NCBI RefSeq assembly: GCF_964340395.1 | Contig: NC_135557.1 | Location: 17,582,230-17,607,229, forward strand | Length of the DNA: 25,000 bases | Direction: 5' to 3' | From: Glandiceps talaboti | Lineage: Eukaryota > Hemichordata > Enteropneusta > Spengelidae | Part shown: positions 1 through 9,489 of the stretch, piece after piece | How the letters are laid out: the number at the start of each line of letters is the position of its first letter | Numbering within the stretch: the stretch's first letter is position 1 | Program-made: the position numbers and the translations under genes | The notes under the pieces: model-generated | The model's database searches: none | Told to the model about the DNA's origin: nothing | The model's input: the letters and a program-made list of their open reading frames with translations, nothing else

Positions 1-48
1 AATGTTTTACATTACATCTATTGTAGTGGTATGACGATGTTCGTTTGT

Positions 49-77
49 TTAGCTTGTGCGATATTGTACGATCATCC
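49..77 (-). CDS. Candidate terminal coding exon of the PAN-CTLD gene
   Basis: The strong donor that closes the exon at 235..444 implies that the transcript continues leftward. The first good acceptor (a T-rich tract ending in TAG at 80..78) would add nine residues (MIVQYRTS after a split glycine codon) before TAA at 49..51. The phase fits, because the previous exon ends after one codon base and this one supplies two. The stretch is too short to have a recognisable domain. Either the real next exon lies left of the window, or the donor is skipped and translation runs on to TGA at 179..181. Confidence 0.2.
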
Positions 78-234
78 CTAATAGCAAAAATAAATAGACT
101 TTTATCTCCCAGCAGGATACTAGGTTAGCGACAAAGTTTCGAATACCAAATAATTTCAAATGACTGTCGTGCTATATTTCAGAGACATAAACCTGTTCCA
201 CCTCCCTTAATAGAAGACACATTTGAGTTCTTAC

Positions 235-444
235 CGCGATGACGTTGACAAATGGCTCTATAAGTAGCTTCACAGTTCTCAGTACTCAAAGTGTCCGTGG
301 ACGAGGATAGAACTACACACCGTCCACCACCAGAATTTGGTTCATTTGGCGCCCATTTCGATGTATAAGATATTGCATAAACATTCTTCCACGTGTAGGT
401 GCCTCTTCCGCTTTTATCTGATAAACCAATCCAATACTGATATG
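235..444 (-). CDS. C-type lectin domain, C-terminal half (exon)
   Basis: This exon encodes the second half of a C-type lectin domain, a fold that binds carbohydrate or protein ligands outside the cell. After a split serine codon it reads YQYWIGLSD, the hallmark WIGL motif, followed by a YTW strand. Next comes WAPNEPNSGG, which contains the EPN triplet linked to mannose-type sugar and calcium binding. The last three canonical cysteines follow in GRCVVL, ENC and RAICQ. The acceptor is pyrimidine-rich and ends in AAAG at 445..446; the donor GTAAGA is at 234..229. Length is 210 bp, with phase 1 at both ends, and it joins exactly to the exon at 1079..1249 through GAT T|CA TAT. The WND motif normally six residues before the penultimate cysteine reads LST, so classical calcium-dependent sugar binding may be weakened. 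The domain call is firm; ligand and function are unknown. Confidence 0.9.
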
Positions 445-474
445 CTTTGAAAGAGATAAGACAAAATGAATTAA

Positions 475-525
475 GATTAGATTAGATTAGATTAGATTAG
501 GTTATATTAGATTAGATTAGATTAG
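475..525. repeat. (ATTAG)n pentanucleotide microsatellite
   Basis: About ten ATTAG units, with one interruption (GTTAT) in the middle. The array lies in the intron between the two CTLD exons, about 30 bp upstream (in transcript sense) of the acceptor for the exon at 235..444. It is not the animal telomere unit TTAGGG. Confidence 0.95.
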
Positions 526-1078
526 AATACTTTATTAACAAAAACGACTCTACAATTGAGTAGAATTGTGCCTTTGAGTTGTTATGTTAAAACATGAAAA
601 ACAACTAAATAAGAAAAAAAATGCCAATACAGATATAAAATACAATACGATATAAAATCGGGATAAAATACACTAAACATAAAAGGTCTGTTTCTAAAAA
701 TCTCAAATTGTGAATTTCTTAGCTTAAATTCTAAGCATGCCCAACAAGGTCATGAGAGAATGAATGTTCATGGACTCTGGGTAAAACAATTTTTGGAAGC
801 GAATTTCTAGAAGCTTCTTATTTAGCATTGGTCATGTTGCTGTGTGTACTTTATATGTGCTTTATCACCTTTAAGCAACAATATTTGAAACAACATTTGA
901 AATAATTAATTGTAAGTGACCAAAAGTCCAAATCAGCATTTATTTTAACTTTTGCTTGGCAGAAAACAAAGTACACCATGAAACAGCGTTCTGTCAACAT
1001 CTTAACTATGATATTCTGGATATATTATACTTGATATGATGGTAACGTCATTTTCATTCATTACCCATTTAGACTTAC

Positions 1079-1249
1079 AATCGTCTAGCTGTCCCATTAA
1101 CCAATCGAATGTCTCCTCTTGCTGTACTTCAGCGAGATCACCGCCATAGTCGAGCTCGCATTTTGTCTGCGCATCGTCTCTTGTCATGGTAATATCAGGT
1201 ATGACGTAGTAGCAAGTGATGCCATTGTGAAATCCCTCGCCACACTCAA
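1079..1249 (-). CDS. C-type lectin domain, N-terminal half (exon)
   Basis: This exon encodes the first half of the same C-type lectin domain. It begins VECGEGFHNGITCYY, the N-terminal disulphide pair of a long-form CTLD. It continues with the alpha-1 segment ending DDAQTKCELDYGG, then LAEVQQEETFDWL, matching the family pattern C..xGGxLAxI.sxEE..fl. The acceptor is a clear pyrimidine tract ending in TTACAG at 1250..1251. The donor is the perfect consensus GTAAGT at 1078..1073. It is 171 bp, phase 1 at both ends. The longer open frame through 1445 is a simple (GA)n artefact of intron sequence, so the exon start was set at the acceptor. With the next exon it gives a domain of about 127 residues, a normal size, with six cysteines in canonical places. 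Confidence 0.9.
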
Positions 1250-1319
1250 CTGTAAGGAATAATATCATGAATGGCTTCATCATATCTTGAAGGAGATAAT
1301 GAACATATATTTTCTGTGT

Positions 1320-1322
<3 letters not shown>

Positions 1323-1404
<82 letters not shown>
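1323..1404. repeat. (TC)41 / (GA)41 dinucleotide tract
   Basis: An uninterrupted run of about 41 TC units on the plus strand, which is GA on the sense strand of the lectin gene. It lies in the intron, ending about 75 bp 5' of the first CTLD exon. Reading frames through it give meaningless RERERE or SLSLSL polypeptides. Pure mirror-symmetric purine/pyrimidine tracts of this length can form triplex (H-) DNA. Confidence 0.97.
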
Positions 1405-1406
<2 letters not shown>

Positions 1407-1620
1407 CATTATGTGTTTTGTTTCGTTCTGTACACATATAAGCATAACATCAACATATCTAGACTGTCAACACTTGGTAGCTTCTTCACAAAGTATGGGC
1501 CATGTTTGGTTGTATTGATAGTGTGTATATGTATGATTGCCTTGTTTTTGTCAACCCCTCTCATCGACCGCTGATGTGCATTTTGTTGACGACTGATCGT
1601 ACATGTATAGCGAATGTCCC

Positions 1621-2046
1621 AATACCGTGCAGCTTTTCTGTTTGATACAACTATGCAGAAACCAATAAGAAACTAGACATGCTACACTTTAAAATAGCAA
1701 GATTGAATGAATACAGTTTCTTACTACATTTTGTCTAAATGAAATAAAGTACACATATGCCACCATACATACATACATACATACATACACACATACATAC
1801 ATACATACATACATACATACATACATCAAATGAACATTACAAAAGACATTTTATGCGCCCTTCATCGAGTGTTTGATACAAAGAAAAACATCCATTTTGG
1901 CGCCCATGGGGTTACAATACATTTAAATGTTTTATTTCATTTAGAGTAAATGTAGCAAAAATATGCGATCTTGTCATTGAAGTGTGGCATATGCAGTTTC
2001 TTGTTGGTTCTGCATGGTTTTGTCAAACAGAAAGCTGCACGATATT
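1621..2046. mobile_element. Foldback/MITE-like element with a microsatellite core
   Basis: Two arms, 1621..1748 and 1931..2046, are imperfect inverted repeats of each other. Matching blocks include GTGCAGCTT, TCTGTTTGA, ATGCAGAA.CCAA.AAGAAACT, CACACTT/CTACACTT, CAAGAT and TCTAAATGAAATAAA, separated by small indels. Between the arms lie the (CATA)n array and about 100 bp of unique sequence. A third partial copy of the arm is at 13371..13440. No clear target-site duplication or transposase was found. The element lies in the intron between the PAN exon and the first CTLD exon. A non-autonomous foldback or MITE element, or an inverted duplication of a dispersed repeat, would both explain it. Confidence 0.6.
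1764..1826. repeat. (CATA)n tetranucleotide microsatellite
   Basis: About fifteen CATA units, with one shortened unit (CACA) near 1789. The array lies between the two inverted arms of the foldback element, close to the end of the left arm. Confidence 0.95.
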
Positions 2047-3613
2047 GTGAAATTCACTGTAGTTATGTGGCCATCATCTAGTTATACACAAGTATCTGGT
2101 CTCAAACTTGGATAAACATTTCACGATCTACACAGTTTCTGCTGTATATTTTAAAGTTTCTTACAGTATTGTCCTTAATGAACCACCATGAAACACCACT
2201 CACAATTGACATAACTCATACCTGGTATTAGCATAAATCCAGTGACGTAATTTCTCACAAGTATCAAGAAAATGTTCAGGTAATCCTTACTATGCAATCG
2301 AGTGTTTTAACAATACCAGAAGCAGTTGTGATATTATGAAAGACATGTATCGAACATTAACATTGCATTTAAATATGATTTTACTTAAATAATTTCACTT
2401 GAGTAAAATGCTTATCAACTCAGCCTGTTCTACTTGAACGTTGAAGAGGTACGTCACTCCAGGAAATAAAACTATTTTCTTGTCAACTTTGGGTTCTTGA
2501 CAACCATTATAATTTGTCATTTACATTAACTACGCGCGATTGCCGAGAAAAACGAGTTAAAACGTGCTCCACAATCATTGTTCAGTGTAGGTTCTTGGAC
2601 ACTCATTGTCTCATAGGTTTCAGCAGACATGCATACTATTATGCAATTATTGCAGAATGTAAATACAACTGCCGACATCAGACCGTGGGAAGGTAAAAAA
2701 ATGAATTGGATTAGTAACAATTTAGAGGGTACAGTATTGTGGAAGTACAGAGACTTGCATTACATTCCATCATTTGATATGGACAGTTTTATGGCCATTT
2801 TACATAATAGTTCACGTTCTCAAACAAATTAATTTCAATAACAGTCCCTGTTGTTCCAGCATGCTGTGCCAAATGTTATTAATCAACTACAGTTGTTATA
2901 CTTGTCGGCAGTTGTATTTTTAAATTCATAAGTGCTTTAAACTGTATACACAACACCAATGTGAAGTCTAAAATGACACTGCTGAACCCGAATTGTAAGA
3001 AATAATTGTATATCTAAGATTGGCATTTCGATCCCTTTAATTGAGGGGAAAACTTACAACTCGGGGGTTACTAATTTATTCCAAATTATTTGTATGCTGC
3101 GTTTTATCTTCATCATTTTACCTACATAATCTTCGTTTTAGAATTGAAGCATTAAGTCGTCAAATATGTTATTAAGATTTCTACGAAGTTCATTTTAAAA
3201 TTGTTCCAATGAGTGTCAAGATTTAATAGGGTAACTATCGAAACCCTAGATATCAGCTTCGTTATACACAATTTGACTGAACTGTAAATTGCAGTACATT
3301 CCAAAAGTGACACTTGAAAATTAAATCCACCATTTCTACCAATAGTATCTTTAAATAGATATTTTCTTTTGTTAGACTGATGGCCTATTTAGAGGAGCTA
3401 CGAGTAGGCAATCTTTCCACCACAATGGAATTCTTGTATAATAGAAAATTAGTTTCTCGGCGAAAATAAGTAGCGACCAATATGTCGTTATCACTAAATA
3501 GACTATCCGTACTTTAATTAGAAGACTGAAAATGCTTTCCTTGGGTATATATCACGACATAAAAAAACATCTGAAATTGAAAATAGCTATATGATATTGA
3601 TAGAACCAAGTAC
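2047..3613. other. Intron sequence with no recognised feature
   Basis: The remainder of the intron between the PAN exon and the first CTLD exon. It is A+T-rich. Short open frames near 2514..2832 occur on both strands at once and lack recognisable motifs, so I treat them as chance. Confidence 0.6.
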
Positions 3614-3863
3614 CTTTTCGTTCATAGTGTTTGTATTGTACGTTATTTTGTAAGGTTACCCCTTCCTGTTGCACCGAAGCGTTGTTTAATTGACAAATTC
3701 CGTTGTCTTGGTAACTGAATGATAAACACAGTGGAGTTTCTATCTGTAGACACGCGTACGCACATTCTTCTCTGTTGATGCCGCTGAGGGCAGTGATCTC
3801 TGCTTGTAGTCCAAGATGAGAGTCTTCAGTTACTGAGAACTGGTCAAGAATACTTTCTGCAAT
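3614..3863 (-). CDS. PAN/Apple domain (exon)
   Basis: One exon encodes a complete PAN/Apple domain, an extracellular module that mediates protein or carbohydrate contacts. The readable segments are DQFSVTEDSHLGLQAEI, then GINREECAYACLQIE (the helix with two cysteines), PLCLSFSYQDNGICQLNN (the paired cysteines with the typical C.SF.Y pattern), and a closing strand VQYKHYERK. All four core cysteines are present. The donor is GTACTT (3613..3608), leaving phase 1, which matches the phase-1 start of the CTLD exon at 1249. The acceptor is either TTTTAG at 3865..3864 (phase 0, 250 bp) or GCAG at 3860..3857 (start 3856, phase 1, 243 bp). The former is preferred as the first AG after the T-rich tract. 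Same strand, matching phase and a shared extracellular theme support one gene with the lectin exons. Confidence 0.85.
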
Positions 3864-4049
3864 CTAAAATAAAAAGTGATCGGTGAAAGATTGTATCATA
3901 CCTGTGATTTTATGAAACTAAACTTCTACTGATTAGTTCAAATTATCGACAGAGAAATATGTTAAAGAAAAAGTAAATGTTTGCATTAATTTTACTCCTG
4001 GCTTACTATTTGGCAAACAGCAACACGAATGGAAGTAGATGAGGTACAC

Positions 4050-4160
4050 GTGATGTCATATGATAGCCACGTGATACCATGTGATAGCCAAGTGATGCCA
4101 TATGATAGCCACGTGCACGTGATGCCATATGGTAGTCTCATAATACCATATAGTAGCCAC
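4050..4160. repeat. 21-bp minisatellite rich in E-box palindromes
   Basis: Five units of 21 bp close to GTGATGCCATATGATAGCCAC, with a 6-bp GTGCAC insert between units 3 and 4. Unit starts are 4050, 4071, 4092, 4119 and 4140. The array carries CACGTG at 4047..4052, 4068..4073, 4110..4115 and 4116..4121, and CATATG at 4057..4062, 4099..4104 and 4126..4131; both fit the E-box pattern CANNTG. It lies in the intron about 190 bp 5' of the PAN exon. A regulatory role is inference only. Confidence 0.85.
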
Positions 4161-5280
4161 ACGATACAATTTTCTTTACGACATTAGATTTGTTGTGTAC
4201 ATGTTATTTCTTTCAATTTCCAATAACAGCCGCGTTGAAGAAATACAGTATGCAAGAATAAATAGATTAGTCTTTACAGCCCACAGCACCATGAGGGCTA
4301 AATGGAGTTGTTGTCAATGCTTCGAGGTATTTCGAAGTTTCCTAATCGTCTTGTTATATTTCACATGCTAAAATCATTGAATTCACCTACAGTGAGTATT
4401 CGACAAACTCATTGAAATTCTACGACATAAGGTTCCAAAAGCAAACTTTAGTAACCTCAAACTCAAGAAGAAATACGTTTTAACCACAATACAAGGTGGA
4501 CAGTAAAGTGGAACTTAAACTGTAATAGAAATCTCCTCCAATGTTGTATATACAGTTTACCACCTTCAATTGATTTGGAGAATGTTATCAGAGGATAGGC
4601 TGCACCAAATTTGAATATTTATGTGTTTTACATTTCTTTCTCGAGATTACAATTTGACAGCCACTTCTTGGGTGATTTAGGATTGACGCATGCACACGTC
4701 AGTCAGTTTCAAAAGCGTTAGAATTTTGTTGTTAGGTACTCGAAACAACTAATTGAATTGTGGTAAAGCCAGTGAGTACCTTCTCATTGACATTCCTTTC
4801 TAGTACAGTATATGGGTAGAGATAGCTGTGAGATAGTCTTTTCTATCAACTACGTTAATTCTTTTGCGATACAAAATCATACTTAGGTCTCAATCTCGTT
4901 TTCAGAAAGGTAACCAACAATAAATAATACCCTTCACTAACAACATTTTGCAATCCTGCAGCTACAACCTTTTTTTGAAACTATTTAAATTCTTAAGAAA
5001 TAATGATTTACTCATAATATCATACACCCTGACCAGTATTGCATCATCTGTAGTAGATGAACGCCTTTTTTGGAGGGGGGGGGGGCAACGTTATCATGAT
5101 TTCAACCTGTTACTACATATATTGTTGCTTGTATGACATTCCAATTACAGCAACTGCGCATGCACCTTGAGAAAAGTCGTACAAATTGGCTGTTTTCCAT
5201 TGTCAAAGTTATGGACTTAGCTGCTCACTTTTGAATATGTTGGAACACAAACGATTATCGTTATAAACGTTGCTGCCGCT
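4161..5280. other. Intron sequence with no recognised feature
   Basis: A+T-rich sequence in the putative intron upstream of the PAN exon. The only notable item is a run of eleven G at 5075..5085. The 62-codon plus-strand frame near 4948..5136 has no motif and crosses this homopolymer. Confidence 0.5.
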
Positions 5281-5293
5281 CTTGTTGTTATTA

Positions 5294-5327
<34 letters not shown>

Positions 5328-5367
5328 CGTTGCTGCTGCTGCTACTACTGCTGCTGATGTTGTTCTG
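5281..5367. repeat. (TTG)n/(CTG)n trinucleotide repeat
   Basis: An imperfect trinucleotide array of GTT units passing into GCT and ACT units and back to GTT. It is non-coding by context, inside the putative intron. Confidence 0.85.
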
Positions 5368-5745
5368 ATATAAGCGAAACCAGACTGATGTCTTGGTGAG
5401 AATAAAAAAGCGAAACTTTCTGTTTAATGTATAGTCATCTCTGTACTTTTAGAAATTCCTGGACATAAAGGTTAGTTGTATCTTAGTTCTTAAGAAACAT
5501 GTCAAATGTCTTGTAAAACAAGTACTATCTTCGGATGAAAACTAAAGTGCATCAATATACGGAAGATGCGATTACATTCAGTAAATGAAAGAGCTACGTA
5601 GACACGTCATTACTGAAACGGCGCCTGAACGTTGTACCCAATTGATTTTATGTAATGTACTAAACTAGCTTTTATCAACGTTATCAAAATAGCATTGCTA
5701 ACGTAGTTAGGGTGTAATCGAGCTGCTGTCAAAAAAGTGGGTTAC

Positions 5746-5892
5746 TTTTCTGTGAATGTGGTAAACTACGCCCCTCTGTAAAGTATTTCTCTGGAAATTT
5801 CTGTTTCCATTACACCCTGCTGTGAACATCATTTGGGATATTCTATTCAGTTCAAGATCAAAACAGGGATCAATATTGTGGATAACTCGCCT
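5746..5892 (-). CDS. Candidate small exon upstream of the PAN exon
   Basis: This is a 49-codon open stretch between a good acceptor (TTTCCTTTTCTCAG, AG at 5894..5893) and a plausible donor (GTAACC at 5745). It is phase 0 at both ends, so it would join in frame to the PAN exon if that starts at 3863. Its end, TLQRGVVYHIHRK, resembles the end of the PAN exon, TLQNNVQYKHYERK, and both have a cysteine about 20 residues earlier. This suggests a partial or decayed PAN copy. The middle, FDLELN...GCNGNRNFQ, also recalls the Kunitz GC.GN.N.F signature, but the spacing is off by a residue on each side and a core cysteine is missing. Neither reading is secure, and it may be non-coding. Confidence 0.3.
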
Positions 5893-5975
5893 CTGAGAAA
5901 AGGAAATCTTAAAAGTGTTTTGTACAATGTGCAAAATTTCGCAATATTTTGCAAAAACAAAAAATGAAAAAATAA

Positions 5976-6006
<31 letters not shown>

Positions 6007-7068
6007 TGTATGTATATATGTATGTACGTACGTGTATCAATGAATGTATATATGCTATACTAAATGATGGTGTGTTGCAATCCATTCCTATCACGTGTGG
6101 ATATTAATTCCCTGCGTTGCAATCGTCAATGGGTACTCTAAACACACTTCCTATACCTTTCCCCCTCAAATTATTCGAATACAACACTTGTATTAGAATA
6201 TTCACCGAACTCAATAAGTCTTCTTATTGTCAAGTATTTCAACGCTTGATACATAACATATAATGTATGTGAAAGTAAGGATGAATCTACGTGTTGTGTA
6301 TTTATCCGAAAACGTGCTCTAGGTCCATATGATAACAACAGATAACTGTACGTCTGACAGTTGGGAATATATATTTTAGAGACGCCAATTTCCTTGTAGG
6401 TACCCAAGATAGTTAAATTCCTAGAAGTTGTCTTGGAGAATGACTGGGGGACCATCATGCGTTGAAATTATTTCATTAGAATCTCGTTTTTGCTGTGTCG
6501 ATGTCACTCTGAATTGTTATTAACAGAAATTGCTTGCGGGCAATCAGGAAATGTCTGAACTCGTGGTGAAGCTTATTATCTTTAAATAGGTTTCGAAATG
6601 TCCTTCCTTGAAACGAGATCGGAAATTATCACATTTTGATAACTACGTGTATTGCATTGTAGTTTGCGACCTTTGGGAATATAGGATAATTTCTTTCCAA
6701 ATACTTGAAGAATATATGTTGGCTATTGCAAAGTTTCAGAAATGTCACTCAAAGTGCGGATACTTCAGTGTTCAACTGTGTGGTGATACGAGATGCGTGC
6801 CATTGCAGTCATATAGCTGTATGGTTCAAATCTTACCCAAGGTTAAAACTTAGAAGTAGTTTCAGCAGAATTTCATTGCTGGTGAAAATGTCAATACAAT
6901 TAATCGAGCCGAAGAAGTAAATAGACATAATTACACTCTCAGCAATGACCGGATTTAAACTGAATGCTTCCCGTAAGGGACGGTTTTCTATTTTTGCACA
7001 AGATTAGCATAATGGTGATTGCTTGATTTTACTCAGAGATATGGAGGACTGGTATTATATAGGTAAAT
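5893..7068. other. No confident gene; one microsatellite
   Basis: Apart from the (ATGT)n array near 6.0 kb, nothing is recognised. Open frames at 6171..6458 (minus) and 6608..6853 (plus) have no domain that I know. The latter is cysteine-rich near its end (KCHSKCGYFSVQLCGDTRC), without a family pattern. Confidence 0.5.
5978..6033. repeat. (ATGT)n tetranucleotide microsatellite
   Basis: About thirteen ATGT units, decaying at the right end into ATATATG and ACGTACGT. Confidence 0.95.
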
Positions 7069-7190
7069 TGTATGTATGTATGTATGTATGTATGTATGTA
7101 TGTATGTATGTATGTATGTATGTATGTATGTATGTATGTATGTGTGTGTGTGTGTGTGTGTGTGCGTGCGTGCGTGCGCGCGCGCACGCC

Positions 7191-7225
<35 letters not shown>

Positions 7226-7466
7226 ATGCCTGCCTGCATGCATGCACATGTACATGTATGTATGTATGTATGTATGTATGTATGTATGTATGTATGTATG
7301 TATGTATGTATGTATGTATGTATGTGTGTGTGCTTGTGTTTGTTTGTTTGTTTGTATGTATGTATGTATGTATGTATGTATGTATGTATGTATGTGTGTG
7401 TGTGTGTGTGTGTATGTTTGTATGTATGTATGTATGTATGTATGTATGTATGTATGTATCTATGTA

Positions 7467-7497
<31 letters not shown>

Positions 7498-7569
7498 TTG
7501 TTTGTTTGTGTCTGTGAGTGTGTGTGTGTGTGTTTGTTTGTTTGTTTGTTTTTTGTTTGTATGTGTTTA
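7069..7569. repeat. 500-bp composite microsatellite
   Basis: One continuous low-complexity block. It begins with (ATGT)n, then (GT)n, (GCGT)n, a short CGCGCGC run, (CTGT)n and CTGC/CATG units. It then returns to long (ATGT)n arrays broken by (GT)n and (TTTG)n. All six frames are open across much of it and give MYVCMYVC-type peptides, which are not proteins. The 7141..7188 part alternates purine and pyrimidine perfectly enough to be a strong Z-DNA candidate. Confidence 0.97.
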
Positions 7570-9489
7570 TCACATATGTAAAAAAACTTGTATGCTACGT
7601 TGTTAGCTGTGCTGTGTTAATGCCTCAAACCATTTGTATTTAATGCAAAACGTTAGATATACATATCATTATTTCGCATTCGACTGTGTTTGCGAACGAG
7701 GGGGGATGGGTTTCTGTAACCATTAAACTATGTAAAATAATCTTTTTAGAGGTTAGGGTTCGTTGTTTGTATGCATCATAATCTATCTTTTTATTGGAAG
7801 AGAAAACCAGTCACGTCGACCATGAATGTTGCTTCAAATATAAAAATAGTTGCATCCAGATACCTGTGGTTCCTTTGATACGTATAAATGTACAGTAACA
7901 ATTGAGGTTAATGTAATTTTCATTACTGAAAAAAAAATGGAAAAAATAATACACTTCACGACTTTTGAACGTCCTCTATTCATACATATCACATGGCGTT
8001 CTTTTAATGATGTTCTAGGGGTTATTTCCTTTTCTCTGTTGGCAGAAAAATTACCGGGGACAGGTAGTTTCCGTTAAATGATAGATACAAATATACGCGC
8101 TCAAAATCTTCTTAACAATTGCCTCCATTCGCAGCTTGTGTATGTCCGTTCGTTTGGAACTCGGTTTCCAAGGTGACAGCAGTGGGAACGTGTATAGATA
8201 CAAACCCTAAAAATGATGGTTGTTAGACATCAACTGATAGATTGCTAGATCATAAAGTCTTGCTACGTATTTGTGTTCGCTACCAATAAAGAAATTTGAC
8301 TTAGTTTGCGTTTCGGTACATACAAATACAAGAGCGTAACTACCAACACAACCGGCGTTTACAGCCGTTTTTGTAATGAGGAACATATTCTGATCTATTT
8401 TAGATTTTTATTTTCTTAGAAAATGTGATAAAGTTTACATCATCTTCAAGTTATCGTTATCGCTTTCAAAACTGACACTTTACAAGTGAAAATAATGCAA
8501 AACAATAATTGTTATCATAGGTTTTTGAAATATTGCATTTTTATCTTTAAAATATCTAAAAAGTGTTAGAAAATAAAAATTCAAAATTGACCAGAAGGTT
8601 TTGACCCATTCATTGAATTTGGATATCGTTTGGCGTTACACAGGTAAAGATTATGACATGATTTTCATTTTAAAAGACTGTGACGTAATTCAAAGAAGTG
8701 TGCAATGTTTGCGTTGAAGCTTTATGAATTTCCGTAGTAAGATTTTGAATTAAGAAAAATGTTAATTGTAGGCAGTGCAAGTGTAATAGCGTAAGTGATA
8801 TGTATACATTTGTGGAGATATAAGAAATATGAAGATCAGAAAATACTACAAATTTAAAATTGCAAGGAATTTATGAACAGAGGAGGGACTTACATGTAAA
8901 CAGTTTGTAATTGTGACTTTGTTTTCAACTAAATTTAGTGACCATAATACCTTTGAATCTCACACACTAAAACCTGTATAGGAGTAAATTGGCCACAACA
9001 CAGTAAATGTAGTGGTATAAACCAACAGTTATTCAACAAAGTGACAGGAGTCCTTCAGTAAGTTCTAGACATGATTTTAAAAGTTATAGTTCAACAAATA
9101 TATATCTGATGTTTGATAATAAAACTAAATAAAGGTCAAACATCTATAATGTTACAGAGTGTGCATCTTTAAAATTGAGCTTAAGCACATGTCTCAGAAA
9201 TAATCAGATTCTCAAACACCACATTTATTCAATTTTGTGTCAACCTTTGCTTGTACCTTCATTGTTGACATCAAGATGATTTCTTCTCATACGGAATACG
9301 ACCTTAAATCTGTCACATTTTAGCCTAAACTTTGCTAGATTGGTCGTCCTGTTACATGTATGTCAAGATTTACTTTTCGAATTACGTAGAGAAAGAAAAT
9401 TCAAGTTGTCCCAAAGTTCACTAACACCTTTAATCTGTAATATTGACGGTGTATGTGCACGCTCATTCAACCGATTCAACCAACCAATA
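7570..9489. other. No confident gene
   Basis: A+T-rich sequence. The only exon-like spot is 8117..8206, listed separately. The rest shows no coding signature, repeat or RNA gene that I recognise. Confidence 0.5.
8117..8206 (-). other. Weak exon-like block, minus strand
   Basis: A locally G+C-richer 90-bp block lies between an acceptor-like TTTTTAG (8208..8207) and a possible donor GTTAAG (8116). It is phase 1 at both ends, like the CTLD exons. It would read VTLETEFQTNGHTQAANGGN near its end. The other minus frames are also open, so the frame is not distinguished. No domain is recognised. Confidence 0.15.

Noticed and set aside
475-525. Interstitial telomeric repeat
   Set aside because: The unit is ATTAG, a pentamer, not TTAGGG or TTAGG.
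1002-1445. A 147-codon minus-strand frame with a long RERERE run
   Set aside because: Only 1079..1249 of it is a true exon. The RE run is a translated (GA)n microsatellite in the intron, and the tail beyond 1079 follows a perfect GTAAGT donor.
5746-5892. A genuine Kunitz protease-inhibitor domain
   Set aside because: GCNGNRNFQ is suggestive, but the phenylalanine and cysteine spacing is off on both sides and a core cysteine is absent, so only a weak candidate exon was kept.
6608-6853. Cysteine-rich plus-strand frame, possibly LDL-receptor class A-like
   Set aside because: The cysteine spacing does not fit LDLa, the acidic calcium-binding residues are missing, and no splice frame supports it.
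7023-7606. Overlapping long frames of MYVCMYVC type on both strands
   Set aside because: They are translations of (ATGT)n, (GT)n and (CTGT)n arrays; any frame of a stop-free tetranucleotide array stays open.
8117-8206. Cysteine-rich reading (SHCCHLGNRVPNERTYTSC) in another minus frame, VWC-like
   Set aside because: It has too few cysteines for a VWC domain and stops soon after, and all three minus frames are open here, so the frame is not informative.
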